Shown one piece after another: positions 1-8,745 of a stretch of DNA of 64,000 bases. The stretch comes from DATAVB01 sp036267955 (lineage in GTDB: Bacteria > Actinomycetota > Actinomycetes > Mycobacteriales > QHCD01), in contig DATAVB010000134.1 of NCBI GenBank assembly GCA_036267955.1, positions 62,001 to 126,000 on the forward strand, in the 5' to 3' direction. How positions within the stretch are numbered: position 1 is the first letter of the stretch; every line of letters starts with the position of its first letter. The notes under the pieces are model-generated. The model searched no databases. It was given only the letters and a program-made list of their open reading frames with translations, and was not told where the DNA came from. The position numbers and the translations under genes are program-made.

Positions 1-2
1 CC

Positions 3-74
3 AACCTGCTCGCCGCCTGGCCCGGTCAACGGGCGGCCCGGCTGCAGGTCGGCCAGACCCTGCGAGCGGAGTAG
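3..74 (+). CDS. C-terminal end of an unidentified gene (partial)
   Basis: An open frame enters from the left edge and ends at TAG 72-74, two bases before the GTG of the sensor kinase gene. The 23 visible residues (NLLAAWPGQRAARLQVGQTL, then RAE) are too few to identify a family. The tight spacing suggests it belongs to the same transcription unit as the kinase. The function is unknown. Confidence 0.5.
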   Translation, partial: NLLAAWPGQRAARLQVGQTLRAE

Positions 75-76
75 AC

Positions 77-2065
77 GTGATCGCATCCGGGATCGTGGTG
101 GGGGTCGCCTGGCTGGCTGTGCTGGTGGGCTGCTGGCGGGGCCGACCGGCGCTGGCCGCAACGGCCGGCGTGCTGGCCGTTGGATGCGTGGCGGCGGTGG
201 TCTGGACCGCCTGGGCGCCAGCGGTCGTCGCCGCCTGGCTGGTCGGCGCGCTGGCGCTGCCGGACGGCATACCGGACGGCCGGAGTCGCCGCGGCGTGGC
301 GATCGCGGCCGGGGTCGTCGGGCTCGGCTGGACGGTCTGGCTGCTCGCCGCCGGGGACGGCCCGGGGCGCGGCGCTCTCGGATCGGCGATGGCCGTCTGC
401 TCGGTTGTGGCTCTGGTGTCGATCGGGCTGCGCTGCAGACGCGCCAGCGTCCGGCAGCGGCGCAGTCTGCAGTGGATCGCCGCCGCCGGTGTCACGGTGG
501 TTGCCGCCGACGTAGTCCTGCTGGCTCTGCATGCACTGATCGGCATACCGGCGCATCCGACCGTCTGGCTGGTCGGCGTCCTGGGTCTGCTGCCGGCGGG
601 GGTGCTGCTCGGCCACCTGCCGGCGACGGTCCGGGCCGCCGAGCGGGCGTTGGTCGAGGCCGTCGTGGTCGCCGGGCTGGCCTTCCTGGTGGTGGCGGTC
701 TACCTGATGGTGGTGGTCGGGCTCGGCCGCGCGCCGGTCGGCCGGGAACGCGACGTACTGGCCTCGAGTGTCGTCGCCGCGCTCGTCGTGGCCGTCCTCG
801 CGATGCCGGTCCGGACCCGGCTCACTGCGGCCGGGCAGGCGCTGCTGGGCCGGGCCGCCGCCCCGGAGGAGACGCTGGCGACGTTCGGTGCCCGGATGAG
901 CCGCGCCGTTCCGTTCGACGAACTGCTGCTGCAGCTCGCCGAGTCGCTGCACGCGACGCTCGGTCCGGCCGGAGCCGAGGTCTGGGTCGGCGCCGACGGG
1001 GTGCTGACCCGTACGGTCAGCGTGCCGGACCGGCCCGCGGAACGGATCGAGCTGACCGAGCACGAACGGGTCGTGGTGGGTCGGACCCGGATCGGTGCCG
1101 ATAGCTGGTCGGCGGTCTGGATCCCACAATTGTGTGCCGACCGGGCTCCGGATACCGAGATCCGGGTGGCGCCGGCCGCCCACGGTGGCGAGCTGTTGGG
1201 CCTGCTGGTTGTCCGCCGGCCCGTCGACGGACCGGCCTTCTCGGCCGAGGACGACCGGGCCCTGGTCGAGTTGGCCCGGCAGGTCGGCCTGGCTCTGCAC
1301 AACGTCGCCCTGGACTCCGCACTACAGGCCTCACTGCTGGAGCTGCGGCACCGCAACGCCGAACTGCAGGCCTCCCGACTGCGCATCGTCAGCGCGGCCG
1401 ACGCCTCCCGGCGGGCCATCGAACGGGACCTGCACGACGGCGCGCAGCAACATCTCGTGGCGTTGTCGGTGAAGCTGAGCCTGGCCCGGGACATGATCAC
1501 CGACGCACCGGATGACGCCGCGGCCGTGCTCGAGGAGTTGCGCACCGACGTGCAGGCCACGATCGCCTCGTTGCGCGAGCTGGCGCACGGTATTTACCCG
1601 CCGCTGCTGCGCAACCACGGACTCGCCCAGGCCTTGCCTTCGGTGACCCGGCGCTCGTCGCTACCGTGCACCGTGAACGTAGAACTGACCGGGCGCTATC
1701 CCGAGGAGGTCGAGGCGGCGGTGTATTTCTGCTGTCTGGAGGCGATCCAGAACGCCGGCAAACACGCCGGCGCGGGCGCGTCGATCGAGGTGCGGGTGGA
1801 GGCCGATCCCGGATTCCTGCGTTTCTCGGTCAGCGACGATGGGGCCGGGTTCCGCATCACCCCGGAGTCCACCGGCAGTGGCTTCGTCAACATGACCGAC
1901 CGACTCGGCGCCATCGGCGGCCGGCTGTGGGTCGAGTCCGCGCTCGGCGCCGGCACCACCATCCGCGGTGAGATCCCCGTTGCCGGACCTGCCGTCGGCA
2001 ACGCGGCGGACACCGAGAAGTCCAGCCAGAAGTCCAGCCAGGGCGCCCGCATGGCCGACGCGTGA
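77..2065 (+). CDS. Membrane sensor histidine kinase with GAF domain (NarL/LuxR-type, HisKA_3)
   Basis: This 662-residue protein would sense a signal at the membrane and phosphorylate a LuxR-family response regulator. About 230 N-terminal residues form several hydrophobic membrane segments. A GAF-like region follows at roughly residues 260-415 and a short coiled linker (LLELRHRNAELQASRLRI). The HisKA_3 dimerisation box contains IERDLHDGAQQH with the phospho-acceptor His453. The C-terminal HATPase has an N box (EAIQNAGKHA) and a G1 box (VSDDGAGF). The start is GTG, two bases after the preceding stop. The stop overlaps the next gene by 4 nt, so the two are co-translated. The likely partners are the convergent receiver proteins at 3470-4604. 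Signal unknown. Confidence 0.93.
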   Translation: MIASGIVVGVAWLAVLVGCWRGRPALAATAGVLAVGCVAAVVWTAWAPAVVAAWLVGALALPDGIPDGRSRRGVAIAAGVVGLGWTVWLLAAGDGPGRGALGSAMAVCSVVALVSIGLRCRRASVRQRRSLQWIAAAGVTVVAADVVLLALHALIGIPAHPTVWLVGVLGLLPAGVLLGHLPATVRAAERALVEAVVVAGLAFLVVAVYLMVVVGLGRAPVGRERDVLASSVVAALVVAVLAMPVRTRLTAAGQALLGRAAAPEETLATFGARMSRAVPFDELLLQLAESLHATLGPAGAEVWVGADGVLTRTVSVPDRPAERIELTEHERVVVGRTRIGADSWSAVWIPQLCADRAPDTEIRVAPAAHGGELLGLLVVRRPVDGPAFSAEDDRALVELARQVGLALHNVALDSALQASLLELRHRNAELQASRLRIVSAADASRRAIERDLHDGAQQHLVALSVKLSLARDMITDAPDDAAAVLEELRTDVQATIASLRELAHGIYPPLLRNHGLAQALPSVTRRSSLPCTVNVELTGRYPEEVEAAVYFCCLEAIQNAGKHAGAGASIEVRVEADPGFLRFSVSDDGAGFRITPESTGSGFVNMTDRLGAIGGRLWVESALGAGTTIRGEIPVAGPAVGNAADTEKSSQKSSQGARMADA

Positions 2066-3507
2066 GCGGCGCCGCCGACGGATTCGACGCCGTCGTCGTC
2101 GGATCCGGGCCGAACGGCCTGGTGGCCGCGGTGACGATGGCCGAGGCGGGCCGCCGGGTGCTGCTGGTCGAGGCGGCCGACCGGACCGGCGGCGGCCTGC
2201 GCACCGAGGAGCTGACCCTGCCCGGGTTCCGGCATGACGTGTGCGCGACCGTGTTGCCGCTGACCCTGGCCTCGCCGGCGTTCCGCCGACTGCAGCCGGA
2301 CGGCGTCTGCTGGGACCATCCGGCGGTCCCGGCGGCCCATCCGCTCGACGGGCGCCCGGCGGTCCTGGTGCACCGCGACCTGGACCGCACCGCCGAGGGG
2401 CTCGGGCCCGATGCCCGGGCCTGGCGGGCGACGGTCGGCGGCGCCGTGCGCGGTGGGACCAGGCTCGTCGACACCCTGCTGGCTCCGCTGGACCTGCCGC
2501 GGGCGCCACTCGCCGCCGCCCGGTTCGGCGCACTCGGACTCCCACCGGCAACCACCCTGGCCCGCACCGCCTTCCGTACCGATGCCGCCCGGGCCGCATT
2601 CGCCGGTATGGCGGCACATTCGATGCTCGACCTGCACTCCCCCGTCACCGCCGGGTACGGCCTGTTGCTGGCCGCGCTCGCCCACCAGGTCGGGTGGCCG
2701 GTGATCCGGGGCGGCTCCGGTCAGCTCGCCGACGCGCTGGTGGCGCGGCTCCTGCAACTCGGTGGTGAGGTGGTGACCGGGCAGCCGGTCCGCGACCTGG
2801 CCGAGCTTCCGGCCGCCGCCTCGATCCTGCTCGACCTCACGCCGCGGCAGGTCGTCGCGGTGGCCGGCGACCGGCTGCCCGCCGCGTACCGGCGTCGCTT
2901 GGAACGTTTCCGCTACGGGCCGGGCGTCTTCAAACTCGATTGGGCGCTGTCCGGCCCGGTGCCGTGGCAGGACCCGGCCGTCGGCGGCGCCGCCACCGTA
3001 CATCTGGGCGGCACCCTCGAGGAGATCGCCGCGGGCGAGCGCGACGTCGCCCGCGGCCGGCATCCAGAGCGGCCGTACGTCCTGTTGGTGCAACCATGCG
3101 TGGCCGACCCGACCCGCGCGCCGGCCGGATCGCACACGCTCTGGGCATACTGCCACGTCCCGAATGGGTCCACTGTGGACATGACCGGGGCGATCGAAGC
3201 GCAGATCGAGCGGTTCGCGCCCGGCTTCGGCGACCTGGTGCTGGCCCGGCACGCGATGGGACCGGCGGCGCTGGAAGCGCACAACGCCAACCTGATCGGC
3301 GGCGACATCGGCGGCGGAGCGGCCAGTCTGGGGCAGTTCTTCAAGCGCCCGGTGTATTCGGCCCGGCCGTGGCGCACGCCTGTCCCCGGGCTGTACCTCT
3401 GTTCCGCGAGCACGCCGCCCGGCGCCGGGGTGCACGGCATGGGCGGTTGGCAGGCGGCCCGGCTGGCGCTCAGGTCGGCACCAGCCCGCGCAGCAGTGCC
3501 GGAGTGA
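2062..3507 (+). CDS. NAD(P)/FAD-dependent oxidoreductase, phytoene-desaturase/CrtI-like superfamily
   Basis: This 481-residue flavoprotein has an N-terminal Rossmann dinucleotide-binding motif (VVVGSGPNGLVAAVTMAEAG, about residues 10-30) followed by an acidic residue that would bind the ribose (LLVEAADRTGGGL). A C-terminal FAD-closing motif (GLYLCSASTPPGAGVHGMGG) is typical of the carotenoid desaturase/amine oxidase superfamily. The GTG start overlaps the kinase stop by 4 nt. No carotenoid genes lie nearby, so a desaturase role cannot be assumed; many actinobacterial members of this family have unknown substrates. Its 3' end overlaps the convergent receiver gene by 38 bp. The family is secure, the substrate unknown. 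Confidence 0.85.
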   Translation: MSGAADGFDAVVVGSGPNGLVAAVTMAEAGRRVLLVEAADRTGGGLRTEELTLPGFRHDVCATVLPLTLASPAFRRLQPDGVCWDHPAVPAAHPLDGRPAVLVHRDLDRTAEGLGPDARAWRATVGGAVRGGTRLVDTLLAPLDLPRAPLAAARFGALGLPPATTLARTAFRTDAARAAFAGMAAHSMLDLHSPVTAGYGLLLAALAHQVGWPVIRGGSGQLADALVARLLQLGGEVVTGQPVRDLAELPAAASILLDLTPRQVVAVAGDRLPAAYRRRLERFRYGPGVFKLDWALSGPVPWQDPAVGGAATVHLGGTLEEIAAGERDVARGRHPERPYVLLVQPCVADPTRAPAGSHTLWAYCHVPNGSTVDMTGAIEAQIERFAPGFGDLVLARHAMGPAALEAHNANLIGGDIGGGAASLGQFFKRPVYSARPWRTPVPGLYLCSASTPPGAGVHGMGGWQAARLALRSAPARAAVPE

Positions 3508-3847
3508 GATCTCCCTTGTGGACGTACGCGACCGCCCCGCAGGTCGCCGCCTCCGGCGGCAGGTCGTCCCGGCCGTAGGTCGACAACAGTACGACCGCGG
3601 TGTCCGGATCCGCCTGCAGCAGGCGGCGGGTCGCCTCGATCCCGTTGATGCCGGGCAGGTTGATGTCCATCAGCACGATGCGTGGGCGGGTCGCCGCGGC
3701 CGCGGCCAATGCCTCCTCGCCCGACACGGCCTCCCCCACCACCCGCCAGCCGGCGAGCCGACCGACCAGCGTGCGGGCCACGGACCGGAAGGGTGCCTGA
3801 TCATCGACGATCAACACATCGACCGTCGGTGCCGGCGCCACGATCAT
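3470..3847 (-). CDS. Stand-alone response regulator receiver protein (CheY-like)
   Basis: This protein has about 125 residues and consists almost only of a receiver domain: acidic pair DD at residues 15-16, phospho-acceptor Asp61 in VLMDINLPG, a Ser in the T/S position (LLSTYG) and a Lys (VHKGD). No DNA-binding output domain is present. I chose the internal ATG at 3847, because it directly precedes the receiver fold; an upstream start at 3907 would add 20 low-complexity residues. It lies convergent to and overlaps the flavoprotein gene by 38 bp. It may act as a phosphate sink or an intermediate for the kinase at 77-2065. Confidence 0.85.
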   Translation of the reverse strand: MIVAPAPTVDVLIVDDQAPFRSVARTLVGRLAGWRVVGEAVSGEEALAAAAATRPRIVLMDINLPGINGIEATRRLLQADPDTAVVLLSTYGRDDLPPEAATCGAVAYVHKGDLTPALLRGLVPT

Positions 3848-3938
3848 CGTCCTGCCTCCCGGATCCAGCGTGGCAGCGGGGCCGGCCGGACAGAAGAGCA
3901 CAGGCACGCGGGTCCGGGCGTGCTAGCACCCGTGCCGG

Positions 3939-4604
3939 TCAGGTGCCCTGCGCGGACAGGTACATCAGCACCGCGGTCACCCGGCGGTTGACGTCCCGCT
4001 CGGCGCTGAGGCCGAGTTTGCTGAAGAGCGTGTTGATGTGCTTCTCCACCGCCCGTTCGGACAGGAAGAGCGAGTCGGCGACCGCCGCATTGCTCTTGCC
4101 CTGCGCGATCTCGGCGAGCACCTCGAATTCACGCGCGGTCAGGGCGGTCAGTGGGGAGGAACGCCGCTGGATCGAATCGGCGACGATCGCCTCCACCACG
4201 ACCGGGTCGACGAACGAACCGCCCGCCGCGACCGTCCGCACCGCCGAGGCGAGCTGGCCGGCCTCGCTCACCCGCTCCTTGAGCAGGTACGCCCGCCGCG
4301 CGCTCCCGCCGGCCAGCAACGGCGTCGCGTACGCCGGCTCGGCGTACTGCGAGAGGACCACGACGCCCATCTTCGGGTGGGTCCGGCGCAGCGCGTTCGC
4401 GGCCTGGATGCCCTCGTCGGTGCAGGTGGGCGGCATCCGCACATCGGTGACGACCACATCCGGCTCCTGGGCCTCGGCGGTGGCCAGCAGATCCGGGAGG
4501 TCATTGCAGGTCGCGACCACCTCGAAATCGTGCTGCCGGCGCAGCACCTGACCGACGCCTTCCCGCACGAGGAAGGAGTCGTCGGCGATGATGATCCGCA
4601 GCAT
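3939..4604 (-). CDS. LuxR/NarL-family response regulator
   Basis: This 221-residue transcription factor has an N-terminal receiver (acidic DD at 8-9, phospho-acceptor Asp54 in VVTDVRMPP, Lys in LLKERV) and a C-terminal LuxR helix-turn-helix (LTAREFEVLAEIAQGKSNAA, then ERAVEKHINTLFSKLGL). The ATG at 4604 begins MLRIIIADDS, the exact start of the receiver fold; the longer open frame upstream is not credible coding sequence. The kinase at 77-2065 is of the HisKA_3 type that pairs with this class, so it is the likely cognate partner, although the genes face each other. It lies 91 bp upstream of the stand-alone receiver and may be transcribed with it. Confidence 0.93.
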   Translation of the reverse strand: MLRIIIADDSFLVREGVGQVLRRQHDFEVVATCNDLPDLLATAEAQEPDVVVTDVRMPPTCTDEGIQAANALRRTHPKMGVVVLSQYAEPAYATPLLAGGSARRAYLLKERVSEAGQLASAVRTVAAGGSFVDPVVVEAIVADSIQRRSSPLTALTAREFEVLAEIAQGKSNAAVADSLFLSERAVEKHINTLFSKLGLSAERDVNRRVTAVLMYLSAQGT

Positions 4605-4697
4605 CACACCAGAAGCGTAAGGGCCGCAGCCCCAGGTTCTGGGCGAATGCGTGGATCCGTTTTCCCGAACCAGGCGCGGAGGGGGCACACTCAGCAG

Positions 4698-5102
4698 GTG
4701 ACGCCCACCTCGCACGTACCCCCCACGCTCATCGACGTCCCGCCGCTGGTCCCCGCCGGCGTAGGGAGTCTCGACATCTATCTCGACGGCCAGCCGGTCG
4801 GCGATGTGGAGGTCCAGACCTGCGCCCGTTGTCGGCGCGGCATCATCCACCACGTCCGGGTCGACCCGGCACACCGCCGAACCGGACTCGCCCGGCTGGC
4901 CGTGACCACGATCCTCGAGCGCAAGTCCGACCACACCTGGTCGACGCCCGAGATCCCGGGCACGGCTGCCGCGCAGGGCTTCTGGGACACGATCGGCATC
5001 CCCACCGGCAAGCCGATCACCTGCCGCCACATGCGCGATGCCGACGGGCCGGACATCCCGCGCCGGTCGGTTTCCGCATCGTGGGCCGGCCCCCGGCGCT
5101 GA
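4698..5102 (+). CDS. GNAT-like acetyltransferase domain protein
   Basis: This 134-residue protein carries a segment that resembles the acetyl-CoA-binding core of GNAT enzymes (HHVRVDPAHRRTGLARLAV, residues 51-69). It is preceded by a CxxC pair (TCARCRRG) that might bind a metal. The GTG at 4698 is divergent from the LuxR regulator, whose start is 93 bp away, so the two may share control sequences. The GNAT assignment rests on one motif; substrate and role are unknown. A hypothetical protein is the fallback call. Confidence 0.65.
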   Translation: MTPTSHVPPTLIDVPPLVPAGVGSLDIYLDGQPVGDVEVQTCARCRRGIIHHVRVDPAHRRTGLARLAVTTILERKSDHTWSTPEIPGTAAAQGFWDTIGIPTGKPITCRHMRDADGPDIPRRSVSASWAGPRR

Positions 5103-5119
5103 GCCCACGCCGGCCCGCA

Positions 5120-5734
5120 TCAGCGGACCAGCAACACCCGCAGCCCGGTCGCGACCATGACCACGGCGACGGATCCGTCCAGGACCCGCCCGGCGGCCGC
5201 GCGCCGGAACAGTGGGCCGAGCAGCCGCGCGCCGTAGCCGAGGCCGAGGAACCAGCCGAGGCTGCCGAGGGCGGCTCCGCCGCCGAACCACCACTGGACG
5301 CCGGGGTGGCTGTTGGCGACGGAGCCGAGCAGGACCACGGTGTCCAGGTACACGGCGGGATTGAGCCAGGTGAAGGCCAGGCAGGTGGCGACGACCGCCG
5401 GCAGCGAGGCGGCCGCGCCAGCTGCATCGGCCCGCAGCCCGCTCGCCCGCAGCACGCGCCGCGCCGCGAGCGCTCCGTAGCCGAAGAGAAACAGCGCGCC
5501 GGCGACCCGGACGGCCAGCAGCAGCATCGGACGGCCGTCAAGGGCCAGGCCGGCGCCGCCGACCCCGGCCGCGATCAGCACGGCGTCGGATGCCGCGCAG
5601 ATGGCGACCACCGTCGGAACGTGCTCGCGGCGCAGACCCTGTCGCAGCACGTAGGTGTTCTGGGCGCCGATGACCACGATCAGCGACAGACCGAAGAGGA
5701 GGCCGGCCGCCAGCGCGTTGACGGAGGCGGACAC
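5120..5734 (-). CDS. lysE: LysE/ArgO-family amino-acid exporter
   Basis: This 204-residue integral membrane protein matches the LysE family in length and sequence. It has an N-terminal hydrophobic segment with the hallmark GAQNTYVLRQGLRREH, and a central loop before the conserved TCLAFTWLNPAVYLDTVVLLG stretch (residues about 113-133). It should export basic amino acids such as lysine or arginine when they accumulate. It is transcribed divergently from a LysG/ArgP-type LysR regulator, the classic arrangement for this exporter. The family and pairing are strong; the precise amino acid exported is inferred. Confidence 0.92.
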   Translation of the reverse strand: MSASVNALAAGLLFGLSLIVVIGAQNTYVLRQGLRREHVPTVVAICAASDAVLIAAGVGGAGLALDGRPMLLLAVRVAGALFLFGYGALAARRVLRASGLRADAAGAAASLPAVVATCLAFTWLNPAVYLDTVVLLGSVANSHPGVQWWFGGGAALGSLGWFLGLGYGARLLGPLFRRAAAGRVLDGSVAVVMVATGLRVLLVR

Positions 5735-5814
5735 GAGCCCGACGTTAAATGTGGCCGTGGCAATTTCCCAGCTAATGATTCTTAACCGCCATTAACATTG
5801 CTGATGATGAACTG
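5735..5814. promoter_or_regulatory. Divergent lysE-lysG control region
   Basis: This 80-bp gap between the exporter and its LysR regulator is markedly more AT-rich than its surroundings, and it contains repeated TTAA-containing words (GTTAAATG, CTTAACC, CATTAAC). By analogy with LysG/LysE it should hold both promoters and the LysR operator. I cannot define the operator exactly. Confidence 0.55.
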
Positions 5815-6705
5815 ATGATGAACATTGACCTGGCTCAGCTCGACGCGCTGGCCGCGGCGGTTTCCGAAGGCACCTTCGACGCCGCCGCCCGTGCCCTGCA
5901 CGTCACGCCGTCGGCCGTCAGTCAACGGGTGAAGGCGCTCGAGATGTCCGTCGGCCGGGTCCTGCTGGTCCGGACGAAGCCGGTCCGGCCGACGTCCTCC
6001 GGCGAGGCGCTGCTCCGGCTGGCGCGGCAGATCCACACCCTGACCGGGGACGTCAGCCGCGAGCTCGGCGCCGACGACGCCGCGGACCGGCCGCTCGTGA
6101 TCCCACTCGCCGTCAACGCCGACAGTCTCGCGACCTGGTTCCTGCCGGCGATCGCCGCCGTCGGACCGCCCCTGGCGTTCGATCTGCACCGCGCTGACCA
6201 GGAGCAGACCGCGGACCTGCTGCGGCAGGGTTCGGTGATGGCGGCCGTCACGTCCTCGGCCGACCCGGTCCCCGGATGTACGGTCGAACGGCTCGGCCGG
6301 ATGCGCTACCACCCGAGCGCGTCCCGTTCTTTCGCCGCCCGCTGGTTCCCCGCCGGGGTCACGCCGGACGCGCTCTCCCGGGCGCCCGTGGTGGTGTTCG
6401 ACCGGGACGACCGGCTGCAGGACCGGTATCTGCAGCGCCGCACCCGGCGCCGGCTCGACCCGCCGCGGAGCCACATCCCCGGCTCGGCCGACTTTGTCGA
6501 GGCGGTCCGGCTGGGGCTCGGCTGGGGCATGATCGCCGACCAGCAGTTGGCGTCATATGCCCACCGGCACGGCGAATTCGTCGACCTCGATCCGGCTACC
6601 TCGCTCGACGTCCGACTGTTCTGGCAGCAGTGGCGACTGCATTCCGCGGCGCTGCAGCGGGTGGCCGCCGCGGTCCGGTCCGCCGCGGCTGAAAGTCTGG
6701 CCTGA
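5815..6705 (+). CDS. lysG: LysR-family regulator of amino-acid export (LysG/ArgP/IciA type)
   Basis: This 296-residue LysR protein has an N-terminal winged HTH (FDAAARALHVTPSAVSQRVK, residues about 21-40) and a C-terminal ligand-binding domain. The order and spacing follow ArgP/LysG, which activate a lysE-type exporter upon binding lysine, arginine or histidine. Two tandem ATG codons (5815 and 5818) are possible starts. It lies divergent from the LysE homologue, which supports the function. Its 3' end is followed by the palindromic word TCCACTGTGGA. Confidence 0.92.
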   Translation: MMNIDLAQLDALAAAVSEGTFDAAARALHVTPSAVSQRVKALEMSVGRVLLVRTKPVRPTSSGEALLRLARQIHTLTGDVSRELGADDAADRPLVIPLAVNADSLATWFLPAIAAVGPPLAFDLHRADQEQTADLLRQGSVMAAVTSSADPVPGCTVERLGRMRYHPSASRSFAARWFPAGVTPDALSRAPVVVFDRDDRLQDRYLQRRTRRRLDPPRSHIPGSADFVEAVRLGLGWGMIADQQLASYAHRHGEFVDLDPATSLDVRLFWQQWRLHSAALQRVAAAVRSAAAESLA

Positions 6706-6726
6706 TCAGATATCCACTGTGGACTG

Positions 6727-7497
6727 TTAAAGCGCCTCGGTCGGGCCGCGGCGCAGCAGGTAGGTGTCCATGATCCAGCCCTTGCGCTCGCGCAGCTCGT
6801 GCCGGGTGCGGCCGATCTCGTCGATGACGGCGCCGAGCGGGCCGGCGATCAGGACCTCGTCCGGCGTGCCGAGATAGGCGCCCCAGTAGATCTCGATGTC
6901 CTGGTCCCGGAATCTGGCGCAGGTGAGGTCGGCGTCGAGCATCACGACGACGTCGGCGGCATTGTCGGGAAAGCCGTCCGCCAACCTGCGCCCGGTGGTG
7001 ATGTGGACGGCGCCGGCGACGCGGTTGAGGGTGATGCGGTGTCGGGCGGTCAGCGCATGGATGCTGCTGATGCCCGGAATGACCTCGTACTCGAATTCCA
7101 GGACGCCGCGGTGGAGCAGCGTCTCGAACACGCGGATGGTGCCGTCGTACAGGGACGGATCGCCCCAGACCAGGAACCCGCCGCAGCCGTCCTCGTCGAG
7201 TTCCGCGCCGATGGCCTGCTCGATCGCCCGCGCCCGTTCCTCCCGCCAACTCTCGACCGCGGCGGCGTAGTCCGTCGCGGTCCGGTCCCGCGGCGGATCG
7301 ACGATATGTACGGTCCGGTACGCCCCGGTGGGCAGATATCGCTCGCAGATCTCCCGCCGGGCCTGGGTGAGATCGTCGGCGGCCGCGCCCTTGTCCAGCA
7401 CGAAGAACACGTCGACCTCCCTCAGCGCCTCGACGGCCTGGGCGGTCACATAACCGGGATCGCCCACCCCGACGCCGATGGCCAGCAGCTTCCGCAT
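6727..7497 (-). CDS. cobF: Precorrin-6A synthase (deacetylating), CobF
   Basis: This 256-residue SAM-dependent methyltransferase of the tetrapyrrole family has the N-terminal GVGVGDPGYVTAQAVEALR, the second motif FLVWGDPSLYDGT and the PGISSIHAL loop. This pattern and length fit CobF of the aerobic cobalamin pathway, which methylates C-1 of precorrin-5 with loss of the acetyl group. No other cobalamin genes lie in the window, so it is an isolated cob gene here. I saw no cobalamin riboswitch upstream (7498-7564). It is convergent with lysG, 21 bp apart. Confidence 0.9.
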   Translation of the reverse strand: MRKLLAIGVGVGDPGYVTAQAVEALREVDVFFVLDKGAAADDLTQARREICERYLPTGAYRTVHIVDPPRDRTATDYAAAVESWREERARAIEQAIGAELDEDGCGGFLVWGDPSLYDGTIRVFETLLHRGVLEFEYEVIPGISSIHALTARHRITLNRVAGAVHITTGRRLADGFPDNAADVVVMLDADLTCARFRDQDIEIYWGAYLGTPDEVLIAGPLGAVIDEIGRTRHELRERKGWIMDTYLLRRGPTEAL

Positions 7498-7564
7498 GTA
7501 CGCCCCTCGCAGGATCGACGTTCCGTCAGCTGGTCAGTCTCCCCCAGGGTCCACGGCCGCCGGG

Positions 7565-8446
7565 TCAGTGGTCCGTAGGTTTGACGTGCGCGTGCGTCTC
7601 GGCGTACTCGGTGATCAGGTCCAGCACCCGGGCCCGACCGACCACCCACGACCCGACAACGATTGTGACGGCGGCGCCGACTTCGATCGCCGTGGCGACC
7701 GCTCCGGTGCGGAAGTGCACGTGCAGCACCATGACGCCGATCATCACCCCGGTCACCGGCTCACCGACGGCCAGGCTCGGCAGCGAGACCACCAGCGGCG
7801 CGGCGTTGTAGGCCACCTGGCTCGCGGCCACGGCGACGACCGCCGCGCCGATCAGGCCGTACAACTGCCAGGCGGCGAAGATGCCCGGGACCGACAGCGA
7901 GAACGCCGCCTTGCTGAGCCCGTCGGACAGTCCGAAGAGCACCGAGGCGGTCATCGCGCAGGACACCGCACGTACGGTCCCGGGCTTGCGCCAGGCCAGC
8001 GCGCACAGCAGCCCGCACAGGCCGCCGACCACGGCGAGCACCAGCACCCAGCGGCTGTCGGCGCCGGCCGAGTGGCCCGGAGTCGGATTCCCCGCGATCA
8101 GGAACGTCGCCAGGCCGATGCAGACCGCGGCCGCGCCGGCCCACTGCGAGCGGCCGACGGAGTGCCGGGACAGCCGGTCGGCCAGCAGCAGCGCGAAGAC
8201 GAGGTCCAGGACCAGGAGCGATTCGATGACCGGCAGGCTGCCCGAGGCGAGCGCGTCCTCCTGGGCGGCGCCGCCGATGGCGAGGGCGAGCAGGCCGACC
8301 AGCCACAACGGCCGGCGGATCAGGTGCTCCAGGAGCCGGATCGGCCGCAACTGCAGGGTCGCCGGGGCGCGGCCGGCCTCGTGTTGCTGCAGCACCCAGT
8401 TCGCGCCGAAGGCGATCGCAGCCACCAGGGCCAGCAGGTACGTCAT
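7565..8446 (-). CDS. DMT-superfamily (EamA-like) membrane transporter
   Basis: This 293-residue protein consists of about ten hydrophobic segments in two halves, starting with a membrane segment right at the N terminus (MTYLLALVAAIAFGANWVLQ). Size and topology fit drug/metabolite transporters of the DMT superfamily. The substrate cannot be read from sequence. It lies 67 bp upstream of cobF on the same strand, so cotranscription is possible, but no functional link is evident. Confidence 0.8.
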   Translation of the reverse strand: MTYLLALVAAIAFGANWVLQQHEAGRAPATLQLRPIRLLEHLIRRPLWLVGLLALAIGGAAQEDALASGSLPVIESLLVLDLVFALLLADRLSRHSVGRSQWAGAAAVCIGLATFLIAGNPTPGHSAGADSRWVLVLAVVGGLCGLLCALAWRKPGTVRAVSCAMTASVLFGLSDGLSKAAFSLSVPGIFAAWQLYGLIGAAVVAVAASQVAYNAAPLVVSLPSLAVGEPVTGVMIGVMVLHVHFRTGAVATAIEVGAAVTIVVGSWVVGRARVLDLITEYAETHAHVKPTDH

Positions 8447-8745
8447 GCCTACCGTGTCGTCCTCTCGTCCCGGCGGACGCGCATGGATACAGGGTAGGCA
8501 GTGCCCGGCCTCGACGCGCGACTACCGCAGATCGTCGCACCTGCGGGGGCGATCGCCGTGGCTCGCCACGGCATCGGTTGACCCGCCTTTCCCGCCGATG
8601 CGGATAAATTATGACAAGCCACCTCGATCGCGGACCGGCCGCAAATGGTCAGGAAGTTGTGGTGCGGTTTCCCCCGGCGGCAGACTGGACCGTGCCGATC
8701 TTGGGGTCCCGAGGTCGTCGCCGACATGAAGGAGCGCCATCCGGT

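Noticed and set aside
1696..3435. 579-codon antisense frame over the kinase and flavoprotein genes
   Set aside because: It lies opposite two genes with complete catalytic motifs and has no family resemblance.
7498..7564. Cobalamin riboswitch upstream of cobF
   Set aside because: The leader is only about 67 bp and lacks a recognisable B12-box.
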